Assembly (NCBI GenBank): GCA_964481395.1
Contig: CAYZYG010000004.1
Coordinates: 28,769 to 92,768, forward strand
From: JBFMFH01 sp964481395
GTDB lineage: Bacteria > Acidobacteriota > Vicinamibacteria > Vicinamibacterales > JAKQTR01
Length of the DNA stretch: 64,000 nucleotides
Direction of reading: 5' to 3'
The notes under the pieces were generated by a model, which saw nothing but the letters and a program-made list of their open reading frames with translations, was not told the DNA's origin and did no database searches. Each line of letters starts with the position of its first letter. Within the stretch, counting starts at the first letter, position 1. The translations under genes and the position numbers were made by a program. Below are positions 8,284-17,547 of this stretch, piece after piece.

Positions 8284-11200
8284 GTGCACCTCTCCCAGTA
8301 CGTCTCTTTCGCCCGGAGCGAGACGATGCCGGTGCCGGTGACCGCATCGCCCGTCGCGGCCTGCCAGGCCGCGCGGTACTGATCGAGCTGCGGACCGTGG
8401 CGCGCGAGCAGCCAGCGTCCGATGTCGGTCATGCCGTCGATCCGATCGGTCTTGTAGTCGAGAATGCGCCAGCCGTCGGCCGCGCGATAGACGAGATCGA
8501 TCACGCCCCGGAGCACGACGGGACCGATCGCGCGATCGCAGGTCGCGGAGAGCGAGCCTGCGCCCGCGGGCGGTTCGCCGTCGATTCGCACGGCGAACGG
8601 CACCTCGACGTGGGTGTGGCCGGACGCCAGCGCGTCGCGGAGCGTGCCTGTCCGCACGATCTCATCGACGAGGTCGAGCGCCTCCGGAATGAACGGCCGC
8701 AACTCGGCGTGTTCCACCGTCAACCAGCGCGCCAGGCGTTCGAGGTCGGCGCGGGTTGCGCTGGCGTGACGGACGGCATGCTCGAGCAGTCCGTGCATGA
8801 GCGATCCCCAGGCGACTCCGGCATCCGCCCGATCGCCGGGCGTCTCGACGGCCAGCGGCCCCGGAGAGTCACCCGGTGTCCCGGGGCCCTCGACGGCCTC
8901 GCGTACGCGGCGGGCGAAGGTCGCATCCTCTCCCGCCCGATCGCCTGTGACGCTTCCGACCTGCCACGTCGCCTCGCGCGCGCGGGCGTGAGCCGCTGCC
9001 CGCTCCTCCGCGGCGCGCGCCTGCGCGTGCGCTGAAAGATCAACCTCCGGGCGCGCGGTGGCGGGCGCTGGCGCGTCGAGCGCGGGCAGCACGGCATGCC
9101 TCGCCAGGCACGCGTCCAGTTCTCCCCAAGCCTCGTTCCAGGTACCGCCGTTCCGTTTGACCGCGGCATACTGGCCGACCACGAGCAGATCGCGCGCTCG
9201 CGTCGCAGCCACGTACAGCAGGCGGTACTTCTCGGCTTCCTGGTACTTCTCCTCAATGGTCTCGTGCCCGTCCCAGTCCGCCGGCCGGCCCAGTTCGACA
9301 TGCCCGAACTGCCCCTCGAACTTCCGCTGCAGGAGCAGATGGCCGGTCGGCGTGTCCGCCTCGCGGTCGATGCGCAGATCCACCCCGAATGGCCATCCGT
9401 GCGTGGGATCGGCGAGGAACACGACGTCAGCTTCGAGGCCCTTGGCCTTGTGCAGGTTCATCAGCCGGACAACGTTCGTGCGGCCCGGCTCGAGGGGCAG
9501 CACCTCGACATCGCTGGCCACTTCTTCGTCCGCGCGCAAGGCATCGGCCGCCTGGCTCAGCCCTCCGCCGCCCTCGGCTACCTGCCGGACGTAGTCGACG
9601 GCCTGCACGAGCGCACCGGCCTGTCCGCCGCCGGGTGCGGTCGCGGCCAGTGCGAGCCAGCCGCTCTGCTCCAGCATGACGTCCACGGCCGCGCCGAGCG
9701 GCAGCCGGTAGGCAAGGCGCCTCCAGCCCTGAAGCGTCGAAATGGCCTCGAAGACCGCGGCCTCGGGAGACCCCTGGACCAGCGCGGTCACCGGATCCTC
9801 GACGCCGGGCAGCGGCGTGGCGAGGTCGAACCGTCCCCCGGCACGCCGGAACGCGAACAGCTCCGGATCCGACAGGCCGAACAGCGGGCCGCGCAACACG
9901 CCGACGAGCGCGGGGCCGTCGAGCGGATCCGCCAGACACGCCAGCAGATCCGCGAGGGCGACGACCTGCGGCGACCCGGCAAAGCGCCCGGCGCCACTGA
10001 CTTCCGCCGGGATCTGGAGACGATCCAGCGCGTCGGCATACAGGCGGAGCCGCGGACGGTTCCGGGTGAGGATCAGGAAACTCCCCCAGGTCCGGCGTCC
10101 TGCATCCACTTCCTGCCTGATGAACCGCGCGATCTGGTCCGCTTCCCATGCGGCCACGTCACGGCGCTCGACCTCAGCCGGCACGACGAGCCGCGCAATC
10201 CGCGGCCCGGGCGGCGCATCCTGGTCCTCCCGCACCGGCACGAGCGACTCGAACGCGGGTGACTCGCGCGTCGCTTCCGCAGGAAACAGCTTCGGAAACA
10301 TCTCGTTCGCGAGCGCGCAGACGCCGGGCAGGGACCGCCAGTTGCGCCGCAGGCGCAGCACCTCGCCGCCGCAGGCCAGGATGCGGTCGCGGACCATGGT
10401 GTACACGTCGATGTCCGCGCGCCGGAAGCGATAGATGGACTGCTTGGGATCGCCGACCACGAACAGCGCGCCCGGCTGGATCGCGACACGCCGCCAGTCC
10501 GTGCCGGCCTCCTCGGGCTTCGCCGCCAGGAGGGCGAACACCTCCGCCTGAATCGGGTCGGTGTCCTGGAACTCGTCGATGAACAGGTGCCGGTACTTCT
10601 CGTGCAGCTCCCGACGCACGTCGAGGTTCTCGCGCAGCAGGCGCGCCGTGACGCTGAGCAGATCAACGTAGTTGACGAGGTTCTGCCGGCGACGCTCTGC
10701 AGCGAAGAACTCGCGCCCACGGCTGACCAACTCGACGGCGAGCCGGTATGTGTAGGCCCGCCACCCACGGACGAACGGGACGGCGCGCTCGGCCTGAAAC
10801 GTCTCGACGAGCGTCCTCGCGGTCCGCCCGTTCGCGCCCCACCACGTCATCGTGACTCTGACGCTGTCCCAGTCGTCCATGAAGCCGGCCAGCGTGGCCG
10901 GGCGGCGGCGGTAACGGCGGCCGAAGGCGTAGCGGGAACCGAACTCGCGCGCGAGCTGCAGCGCCTTGCACCGCTCGTCGGGATTCACGTCCGGCATCAG
11001 CGCCGATAACTGCGACCAGAACGCATCGAACGCCTGCCAGCCGGCCTCGACGTCGGGCATCGCCGCGTCGCCCTGGGGAAAGGTGACGTCTTCGTTCTGG
11101 CAGACGGACGCGAAGGCACCGTCGAGATCGCCAGGGCGGATACCCGCGTCCTTGAGGTCCTGGAGCGTCGATGAGCCGGAGGCAAGTTCTCGCGAAACGA

Positions 11201-11645
11201 ACTCACGCCACGCGCGCCGGCGCTCCCGCGCGTCTTCGACTTCGTCGATTTCGATGAAGCCAGGCGCCACCCGCGCCTCGACCGGGCGCTCGCGGAGCAG
11301 GTGCGCGCAGAAGGCGTGAATCGTGCCGGCGAACAGCCGCTCGATCTCGGCGAGCGCGCCTTCGACGCGCGCACGGACGTCAGCGGCTGCCGTATCCGAC
11401 AGCAGATCCTCCAGTTCCATCTGGAACCGGCTGCGCAGCTCGGCCGCGGCCTTGCGGGTGAACGTGACGGCCGCCATGCGACGGATGTCGTACGCGCCGG
11501 CCGCGATGCCGGCCGCCATCCGGCGGGCAAGGCTGCGCGTCTTGCCAGAGCCGGCCCCGGCTTCGACCAGCAACGACACGGCGAAGTCGTGCTCGAGACG
11601 CCAGAGCGTGGCGTCATCCGCGTGCGCCCCACCCGGCCTGGCCAT
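8280..11645 (-). CDS. addA: AddA-like UvrD/RecB helicase-nuclease
   Basis: 1121 residues from an ATG that shares one base with the addB stop (TGATG) behind GGAGGTGGAG. Walker A is VEAGAGSGKTRSLARRM (~27-43), the Walker B motif is FIDEFQDTDPIQAEV, and the later superfamily-1 motifs are FVVGDPKQSIYRFRRAD, RNWRSLPGVCALAN and RLMNLHKAKGLEADVV. The C-terminus holds a RecB-family nuclease domain (VLRGVIDLVYRAADGW, then RILDYKTD with the catalytic D..K pair). With AddB it should form the double-strand-end resection complex that feeds RecA in recombinational repair. The order addB-addA is the usual one. Confidence 0.9.
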   Translation of the reverse strand: MARPGGAHADDATLWRLEHDFAVSLLVEAGAGSGKTRSLARRMAAGIAAGAYDIRRMAAVTFTRKAAAELRSRFQMELEDLLSDTAAADVRARVEGALAEIERLFAGTIHAFCAHLLRERPVEARVAPGFIEIDEVEDARERRRAWREFVSRELASGSSTLQDLKDAGIRPGDLDGAFASVCQNEDVTFPQGDAAMPDVEAGWQAFDAFWSQLSALMPDVNPDERCKALQLAREFGSRYAFGRRYRRRPATLAGFMDDWDSVRVTMTWWGANGRTARTLVETFQAERAVPFVRGWRAYTYRLAVELVSRGREFFAAERRRQNLVNYVDLLSVTARLLRENLDVRRELHEKYRHLFIDEFQDTDPIQAEVFALLAAKPEEAGTDWRRVAIQPGALFVVGDPKQSIYRFRRADIDVYTMVRDRILACGGEVLRLRRNWRSLPGVCALANEMFPKLFPAEATRESPAFESLVPVREDQDAPPGPRIARLVVPAEVERRDVAAWEADQIARFIRQEVDAGRRTWGSFLILTRNRPRLRLYADALDRLQIPAEVSGAGRFAGSPQVVALADLLACLADPLDGPALVGVLRGPLFGLSDPELFAFRRAGGRFDLATPLPGVEDPVTALVQGSPEAAVFEAISTLQGWRRLAYRLPLGAAVDVMLEQSGWLALAATAPGGGQAGALVQAVDYVRQVAEGGGGLSQAADALRADEEVASDVEVLPLEPGRTNVVRLMNLHKAKGLEADVVFLADPTHGWPFGVDLRIDREADTPTGHLLLQRKFEGQFGHVELGRPADWDGHETIEEKYQEAEKYRLLYVAATRARDLLVVGQYAAVKRNGGTWNEAWGELDACLARHAVLPALDAPAPATARPEVDLSAHAQARAAEERAAAHARAREATWQVGSVTGDRAGEDATFARRVREAVEGPGTPGDSPGPLAVETPGDRADAGVAWGSLMHGLLEHAVRHASATRADLERLARWLTVEHAELRPFIPEALDLVDEIVRTGTLRDALASGHTHVEVPFAVRIDGEPPAGAGSLSATCDRAIGPVVLRGVIDLVYRAADGWRILDYKTDRIDGMTDIGRWLLARHGPQLDQYRAAWQAATGDAVTGTGIVSLRAKETYWERCT

Positions 11646-14600
11646 CACTCCACCTCCTGCAACGCCAGCCAAGGAGCAAGGCGCCCTTCGGCATTCGCAC
11701 CGGTCTTGCGCGCGGCCACGGACGCAGGCGCCGCGCCGCACGCCTGCCTGAAGTCGCAATAGCGGCACGCGTCCCTCTTCGTGCCGTTCTCTTTCCGCTC
11801 GGGCGCCTGCAAGAAGACGCCGTTGCCGAGCACATCGCAGAGGAGGGTCAGGACCCGGTCGAGGTCGCCGCCGGACGGCCTGGGAATCGTGGCGTGGCGC
11901 CCCCATCCTCGGCTGGTCGGGTGCCAGTACACGCCTTCCTGCACCGTCGCGCGTCCGTCGACGGGCTTCAGCAGCCGCTCGGCCGCCAGACCGTAGAGCG
12001 CGTGCTGCAGCAGGGTGCCCCGGCGGAAGACACCGCTGTAGTTCCCAGGATTGAACCGGCCGGTCTTGTAGTCGACGATACGGTAGCGGACGGAAGCGGA
12101 GGACCCCGCCTCGCGCCGCGCCGATTCCGCGCCGTCTCGGGCCGGCCGCAAACGATCGATACGGTCGATGCGCCCCGCCACCACCAGACGCCTGCCACCG
12201 CCAAGGTCGATGAACACCGGATCCGGCGTCGCGAGCGGTTCGCGGCCCTCGCCAACCGGACGGCCGAAGCCGACTTCGAAGGCCACCGGCTCGATGTGGC
12301 GCTGCTCTTCCTCGGCGGCCACGAACAGCCGCAGGTCCTCGAGCAGCTCGGCGGATTCGCGAGCGGCCACCTCCTCGGACGGGGGCGGGATCTCGCGCCG
12401 CAGATCGTCGAGGCGCTGCCGGCCGAGCGCGAGAAACCAGTCGAGATCGTCGCGGGTCGACACGCGTCTATTCGCGTCTCGCGACCGGCGCAACAGCGCG
12501 GCGTAGAGATCGTGGAGTTCGGACCCGCGACGCAGGGGGTCGAGCCAGACGTCTGCGTCCGCGTCCTCTTCCTCAATCGGCTCGATGCCGAGGCCGGTCT
12601 CGAGAAAGTAGCGGAACGGACAGTCCGCTGCGGATTCGAGCATCGTCGCCGAGACGATCATGTCGCTGCGCGACGGGTCGAGGAGTCTCCCCGCCTCGGG
12701 AGCGTATCCGTCGAATACCGTGAACGCGTCGGACTCGCGTGCGGCGATCGCCTGGATGCCCCGGCCGACCCCTGGGTGCGCGGCGACGACCGCATCGACA
12801 GCCGCCTCTCCGACACGCGCGGCGTTCATCCACCACGCTGCCGTCGTCGAGGCCTGATCCGGCGCGACCGGGATCACCGAGACGGGCTCTCCGGCAGCCG
12901 TGCGGAGCGCTGGATAGCCGGCCTGCGGCGTATTGCACGCCGCCCGCCAGGCTCTGAGGACGAGCCACGACGGAAACGCTTCGCGGAACTCCCGCGTGTC
13001 GACCGACGAATAGCTGAGGACCATCTCCTCGGCGGCCGCGCCGAGGCGTGCCAGGCGCGCCAGGCCTGCCCGGACGGCTTCGTCCATCCGATCTCCAGAG
13101 GAGCGCAGCCAGGTTTCCGCTCCGCCTTTCCTCGCGTGCTCGATCGCGGCGCGCTCGCGATCCAGCAGAACCGGGTCTTCGATGACTGGCGGAAACACGC
13201 GCGCCTCTTCGAGTCCGCAGACGAAGACGACGGGCCGGCCGTCGTATCCAGGATCGGTGAACAGCGAAACGTGCACGTGTCCAGGTTTGGACCGGCTGCG
13301 CGCCACGCGCGCCGACTTGACGGCATCCGTGAGGAACCGCAGGGCCCACGACAGCGGGCCGCGCACGGGGCCCAGCGGCCTGAGGTTCGCCAGCGCGTCC
13401 AGGACGGCCAGGTGGCCGGCCGCGTCGAGGTCGCCGGCGCGCCGCGCGCAACCCGTGACAAAGGCTTCCGCGGCATCGAGCAACGGCCCGACGGCCACGA
13501 GCCCCTCGTCGCCCGGCTCGGGGATCGACGCCAGCAGTTCTTCGAGGACGGGCGCGAGCCACCGGGCCTGCGCAGCGCGGAGCCGTCGCCAGGCCTCGTC
13601 CGCCCCCCCCTCGGAAGCGCGCTGTTCCTGGCGGTCCGCGAATGCCGCGAGCGAGGCAGCGTATGTGTCGCGCCCCCACGTCGCCCCGGCTCGACGAAGA
13701 ATCTTCGCGGCCTGCTGGGCAGAGCAGGTGACATCCCCTGCCGCCTGCCGCCTGTCGCCTGTCGCCTGCCCTACCGCCACGTCCCCAGCCTCGAACATCC
13801 GGCGCAGGTCCGCAGCCGCGAACCCGCCCTCGATCCACGCACCCCACGCGTGCAGCGCCCTCCCAGGCCGGGTCATCCCGGCCGGCACCCCGGCCGAGAT
13901 GGTCACGGGCCAGTCGAGCCGCCTCGCTTTCTCCCAGGCGACCAGGGCGTGCGTGTCCGAAGCGCAGACGATTTCGACCTCGTCCAGGCGCCGGCCTGAA
14001 ACGAGGATGCGCCGGATGATCTCCTCGACCTCAGCCTCGTGGCCGCCGGCACGAAAGATCGACAGCCGCCGGCCGAACGCCGCCGCGCGTTCGCCGTCTC
14101 GGGTCGTTACGCCGTCATCGCCGCTCCCGGATTCGTCGGCGAACGGCAGGTGGAACTGGGTCGGACGTGAACCGGAGGGCCCCGGAGCCGGCGCGGAATC
14201 GCCCGCCGAAGCCGCAGGCCTGCGCGTGCGCGGCGAGGTTGCGGCACGTGCCCAGACCCGCCCGGGCTCGGGCGTGTCGAGGTCGATGGCGCTGGCGGGT
14301 TCGAGCGTGCCGGGCAGCGCATCCAGGAACCGTCGCACGAGGGGGGGCCACACCGTGTCCGGCAGTTCCACCCGCAGGTCGCCGGCCCCAATCGGACAGG
14401 ACGGCCGGTGCTTCAGCGCCTCCTCGAACACCACAGCCATGTCGGCCGCGCCTGCTGACTCGAGATGCCGCTCATAGGCACCCGCGAGCGCCACGAGCTC
14501 CCGGTACTTGGCCTCGGAGCGGAACCCGGCCGGCGGCAGGTCGTCGGCCCGCAGGCCCGCGAATCGCAGCTCACGCAGCGTGGCCCACAATGCTTGCGCC

Positions 14601-14917
14601 ATGGAGGCGTGCTCGGCCATCGGGCGGAAATACCCGCCCTCGACCGGCAGATCGAGCAGCAGCCGCATGACGAGCGGCGGGCCGAGCGGCTCCTCCGACG
14701 GATCGATGCCTCGCTCGAGCAGGAACGGAGCGGCCATGGGAACGGCCACGTCGAGCGGAGTCACGAAGCGCAGGTTCACCCAGCTCGTGCCCTCGCGCGC
14801 CAGGCGGTCGCCAATCGTGAGACCAACGGCGTGTGTCGGCACGAACACCCACTTCGCCCGCGTCGGGTACTCGCGGCACAGGTTCGTCAGTTGGGTGATG
14901 AACGGATCGGCGCCCAT
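11645..14917 (-). CDS. addB: AddB-like PD-(D/E)XK nuclease subunit
   Basis: 1090 residues from ATG 14917. The N-terminal region (KWVFVPTHAVGLTIGDRLA) sits where a helicase would have Walker A but has no GKT, so this subunit is probably ATPase-dead. The C-terminal ~300 residues carry the nuclease core (VVAGRIDRIDRLRPA, then YRIVDYKTG) and the four cysteines of the AddB iron-sulfur staple (AADCPFRYFL before the nuclease; CRYCDFRQACG after it). It is followed by addA with a one-base overlap. A heptanucleotide repeat (13741-13770) is translated inside the protein as ATGDRRQAAGD, probably in a surface loop. No strong ribosome site precedes the start. Confidence 0.85.
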   Translation of the reverse strand: MGADPFITQLTNLCREYPTRAKWVFVPTHAVGLTIGDRLAREGTSWVNLRFVTPLDVAVPMAAPFLLERGIDPSEEPLGPPLVMRLLLDLPVEGGYFRPMAEHASMAQALWATLRELRFAGLRADDLPPAGFRSEAKYRELVALAGAYERHLESAGAADMAVVFEEALKHRPSCPIGAGDLRVELPDTVWPPLVRRFLDALPGTLEPASAIDLDTPEPGRVWARAATSPRTRRPAASAGDSAPAPGPSGSRPTQFHLPFADESGSGDDGVTTRDGERAAAFGRRLSIFRAGGHEAEVEEIIRRILVSGRRLDEVEIVCASDTHALVAWEKARRLDWPVTISAGVPAGMTRPGRALHAWGAWIEGGFAAADLRRMFEAGDVAVGQATGDRRQAAGDVTCSAQQAAKILRRAGATWGRDTYAASLAAFADRQEQRASEGGADEAWRRLRAAQARWLAPVLEELLASIPEPGDEGLVAVGPLLDAAEAFVTGCARRAGDLDAAGHLAVLDALANLRPLGPVRGPLSWALRFLTDAVKSARVARSRSKPGHVHVSLFTDPGYDGRPVVFVCGLEEARVFPPVIEDPVLLDRERAAIEHARKGGAETWLRSSGDRMDEAVRAGLARLARLGAAAEEMVLSYSSVDTREFREAFPSWLVLRAWRAACNTPQAGYPALRTAAGEPVSVIPVAPDQASTTAAWWMNAARVGEAAVDAVVAAHPGVGRGIQAIAARESDAFTVFDGYAPEAGRLLDPSRSDMIVSATMLESAADCPFRYFLETGLGIEPIEEEDADADVWLDPLRRGSELHDLYAALLRRSRDANRRVSTRDDLDWFLALGRQRLDDLRREIPPPSEEVAARESAELLEDLRLFVAAEEEQRHIEPVAFEVGFGRPVGEGREPLATPDPVFIDLGGGRRLVVAGRIDRIDRLRPARDGAESARREAGSSASVRYRIVDYKTGRFNPGNYSGVFRRGTLLQHALYGLAAERLLKPVDGRATVQEGVYWHPTSRGWGRHATIPRPSGGDLDRVLTLLCDVLGNGVFLQAPERKENGTKRDACRYCDFRQACGAAPASVAARKTGANAEGRLAPWLALQEVE
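13741..13770. repeat. Heptanucleotide array inside addB
   Basis: Units CCGCCTG, CCGCCTG, TCGCCTG, TCGCCTG, followed by CC. Four 7-bp units lie within coding sequence. A one-unit change would shift the frame and cut off the nuclease domain. Confidence 0.75.
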
Positions 14918-14959
14918 AGCGGGCCATTCTACAGGCTGGTCGTGACAGGTGGGGTCACA

Positions 14960-15012
14960 AGGGTGACTTGGGTGACGGGAGCCGGGAGTCGGGGTTCGGG
15001 GTTCGGGATCCG
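14960..15012. repeat. Degenerate heptanucleotide array, intergenic
   Basis: GTGACGGGAGCCGGGAGTCG then GGGTTCGGGGTTCGGGATC show a 7-bp period. The array lies in the 222-bp space between the divergent addB and DUF1801 genes. Nothing else was recognised in that space. Confidence 0.6.
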
Positions 15013-15139
15013 AGCGATCCCGGATTACACTCGGCGAATCCAGAGCAGGACCCAGAGGGGACAGGCCTCGGCTATCGTGCGGTTCCGAACACCGCCGCGC
15101 CATCGTGTCGCGCCGGCGCTCGGAGCGCGGGAGGACGAC

Positions 15140-15592
15140 ATGGCTTCATCGGATGCGAAGACCGTCAGACAGTACCTCGACTCGCTGCCGGCCGATCGAC
15201 GGAAGACGATCGCCGCCGTCCGCAAGATCGTCCGCGCCAATCTGCCGGCCGGCTTCGTCGAGGCGATGGGTTACGGCATGATCGCCTACGCGGTTCCGCT
15301 GAAGACCTACCCTGGCACCTACAACGGCCGGCCGTTGTGCTACGCGGCGCTGGCATCGCAGAAGAACTACTGCTCGCTGTATCTGACCGGCGTCTATGCC
15401 GATCCGGCTCAGCGTCGCGCGCTCGAGGCCGCCTTCAAGCGAGCGGGCAAGAAGCTCGATATGGGCAAGTCGTGCGTGCGCTTCACGACAGCCGATGACC
15501 TGCCGCTGGACGCCATCGGCCAGCTCGTGGGCGGCATGAGCCTCGAGCGGTTCATCGCCATTCATGACGCGGCTCATCGCAAGCGGAAGTAG
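15140..15592 (+). CDS. DUF1801 (YdhG-like) protein
   Basis: 150 residues from ATG 15140 with GGGAGGA upstream. The pattern YLDSLPADRRKTIAAVRKIV, AMGYGMIAYAVPL and LDMGKSCVRFTTADDLPLD matches the DUF1801 family, small cytoplasmic proteins of unknown biochemical role related in fold to frataxin. It is a single gene convergent with the radical SAM gene, with five bases between the two stops. No regulation is visible. Confidence 0.85.
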   Translation: MASSDAKTVRQYLDSLPADRRKTIAAVRKIVRANLPAGFVEAMGYGMIAYAVPLKTYPGTYNGRPLCYAALASQKNYCSLYLTGVYADPAQRRALEAAFKRAGKKLDMGKSCVRFTTADDLPLDAIGQLVGGMSLERFIAIHDAAHRKRK

Positions 15593-15597
15593 GTTTC

Positions 15598-16566
15598 TCA
15601 GGACCGCGGCCGTTCGGCAGACGGACGGGTCATCGAGGCCGGGACGTAGAACCGTTCGTTCCGGTAGACGATGATCTGGAGCCGCCCGTCGGCGACCATG
15701 CGGGCGGCCGTGTCGGACGGGGCCCCAGCCGCCCCGAGCAGCCTGGCCACCTGTGCCTCGCTCATGGGGTGGACCGCAGACGCCGCCAGGATATCGGCTT
15801 CGGCGTCCCCCGTCGTCCCGAAGTCGATCCCGCCCGGGTCGTCCACGCATTCGAGCGTCGGAAGCTCGCGGCGCATGGCAGCGAGAATGGCCCGCAGCCG
15901 ATCCGGGGCCGGCGGCTCGACCCACCCTTCCGCCGGAGGCCTCGTCGGCACGAGCAGATACGGCAGCGCCGGCTCCAGCGTCGCGAGGAACGCCGCCACC
16001 GCCCGCATCTCCTCGACATCGTCGTTGATGCCGGCCACGACCATCGTTTCCGTCGCGAGTGTCCCGCCGAACTCGCGCGCGAACGCAGCGGCGCCGTCGA
16101 GGATCGCCCCCAGCCCGAGGCCCTCCGCAGGCTTGTTGATGGCCCGCCAGTGGTCCTCGACGAGCGTGTCGATCTTGATCGACACCCAGTCCGCCGCCGT
16201 CAGGTCCCGTCGAACGTCCGGGCGGTCGATGAGCGAAGCGTTGCTGACGACCGCGACGGGGATGCCAAAGCGCTTGAGCCGCGCGATGGACTCGCCGAGT
16301 CGGGCGTCGACGGTCGGCTCGCCATCGGGCACGAACGTGAGGTAATCGGGGCGTCCCGCCGCGCCGAGCTTCTCCAGCCGGTCCGCGACGGCGGCCTCGA
16401 TCGCCGCCGGTTCGTAGAACGCCTGCCGCGCACGCACGTGGCGTGTGGTCGTTCCCGCCTGGCAGTACACGCAGTCGTACGTGCAGGTTTTCGCCGGGAT
16501 GTTGTTGATGCCCAGGCTGCGCCCGAGACGCCTCGAAGGAACCGGGCCGAAGGCGATGCCGTTCAT
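15598..16566 (-). CDS. Radical SAM protein, COG0731-like
   Basis: 322 residues from ATG 16566. The opening MNGIAFGPVPSRRLGRSLGI followed by CTYDCVYC (CX3CX2C, ~32-39) is typical of the COG0731 group of radical SAM enzymes. YLTFVPDGEPTVD and VSNASLIDRPDV are conserved SAM-barrel strands. The last ~60 residues (AVHPMSEAQVARLLGA, IIVYRNERFYVP) look like a small winged-helix domain. The reaction is unknown. The start codon overlaps the stop of the upstream membrane-protein gene (ATGA), so the two are translationally coupled. Confidence 0.85.
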   Translation of the reverse strand: MNGIAFGPVPSRRLGRSLGINNIPAKTCTYDCVYCQAGTTTRHVRARQAFYEPAAIEAAVADRLEKLGAAGRPDYLTFVPDGEPTVDARLGESIARLKRFGIPVAVVSNASLIDRPDVRRDLTAADWVSIKIDTLVEDHWRAINKPAEGLGLGAILDGAAAFAREFGGTLATETMVVAGINDDVEEMRAVAAFLATLEPALPYLLVPTRPPAEGWVEPPAPDRLRAILAAMRRELPTLECVDDPGGIDFGTTGDAEADILAASAVHPMSEAQVARLLGAAGAPSDTAARMVADGRLQIIVYRNERFYVPASMTRPSAERPRS

Positions 16567-17411
16567 TTCTGGCGGAACGCGTTCCGCACCATGTCGGGCG
16601 TGAAAAACGTGCCCACCTGACCCTCCGCGGCGTAGCGGTACACGGCGGCCGCGTACACGCCGCCCAGAGCCGAACTGATCAGACTGAGCATGATCAGGGA
16701 CAGCAGCGTGAGGCCGGCCATCGCGATGATGAGCGCGACCGATTCCGTGGATGCCGCCGCCACCGTGAGCACCACGCCCACGATCAGGATGCCGAGGCCG
16801 AACAGCGTGAACACGATTCCCATGCCGAGATTGCCCACGAGCTGCTCGCCCCAGGTCTTCTTGAGGTAGCTCGCGCTCCGTTTCACCGCCTCGACGGGAC
16901 CCACGTTCTCGACGACGAGCACGGGCACGACGAGATAGGTGGCCAGGGTCCACGCCAGGCCGATGAGCCCGACGACGATCTTCCCGACGAAACCGGCACG
17001 CTCCGAGATCGCGCGCAGGATCATGCCGACGGTCGCCGCGAGCAGGGCGTAGCCCATGATGGGCCCGATCCGCTGAGCCGCGATCCGGAAGCCGTCACCC
17101 ACCGTCGGGTCGCCGCCGCGCAACCGGATGAGCGCCGCACCGACGAGCGCGGTGTTGCAGAAGAAGATCACGAAGTACTGGACGACGTAGAAGAGGAACC
17201 CGATGACGTAGCCCGCCACCGGAAAGCCCCGCTCGTCGAGCACGGCCGCGTCGAACAGTCCGGCGAGGATGGCCGGAACGGCGAACGAGATCACCACGAG
17301 AATCGACAGCGCGGCGGAGACGATCGGGAACACCAGCAGTTCCTTGTCGGCCTGCAGCACGGCCGCGCTCGCCTTGACCAGTTCCCAACTCCTCGAGACT
17401 CGCTCGAACAT
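16563..17411 (-). CDS. DUF6159-like polytopic membrane protein
   Basis: 282 residues from ATG 17411 behind AGGAGGG. The start MFERVSRSWELVKASAAVLQ and the DKELLVFPIVSAA stretch match the DUF6159 family. Six or so membrane helices follow, with the conserved RSASYLKKTWGEQLVGN loop. Its role is unknown. It overlaps the radical SAM gene by four bases. A larger open frame continues upstream to 17729 but it is antisense to the phosphatase gene and not credible. Confidence 0.8.
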   Translation of the reverse strand: MFERVSRSWELVKASAAVLQADKELLVFPIVSAALSILVVISFAVPAILAGLFDAAVLDERGFPVAGYVIGFLFYVVQYFVIFFCNTALVGAALIRLRGGDPTVGDGFRIAAQRIGPIMGYALLAATVGMILRAISERAGFVGKIVVGLIGLAWTLATYLVVPVLVVENVGPVEAVKRSASYLKKTWGEQLVGNLGMGIVFTLFGLGILIVGVVLTVAAASTESVALIIAMAGLTLLSLIMLSLISSALGGVYAAAVYRYAAEGQVGTFFTPDMVRNAFRQK

Positions 17412-17547
17412 CGGGGCCCTCCTCTCGTCAGGGGTGTTTCCCCTATTGTCGCCGATATTCCACCCCGCCGACGCGCCGACGGCCAGACCGCTGTCGCGGG
17501 GCCGCTGCCGGAAACTTGATCGGGCGGGGCTCTGGTAGGATGCCCAC

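Noticed and set aside
11646..11906. N-terminal extension of AddA
   Set aside because: It is antisense-free but overlaps addB in another frame; the coupled TGATG start with GGAGG at 11645 matches the family start.
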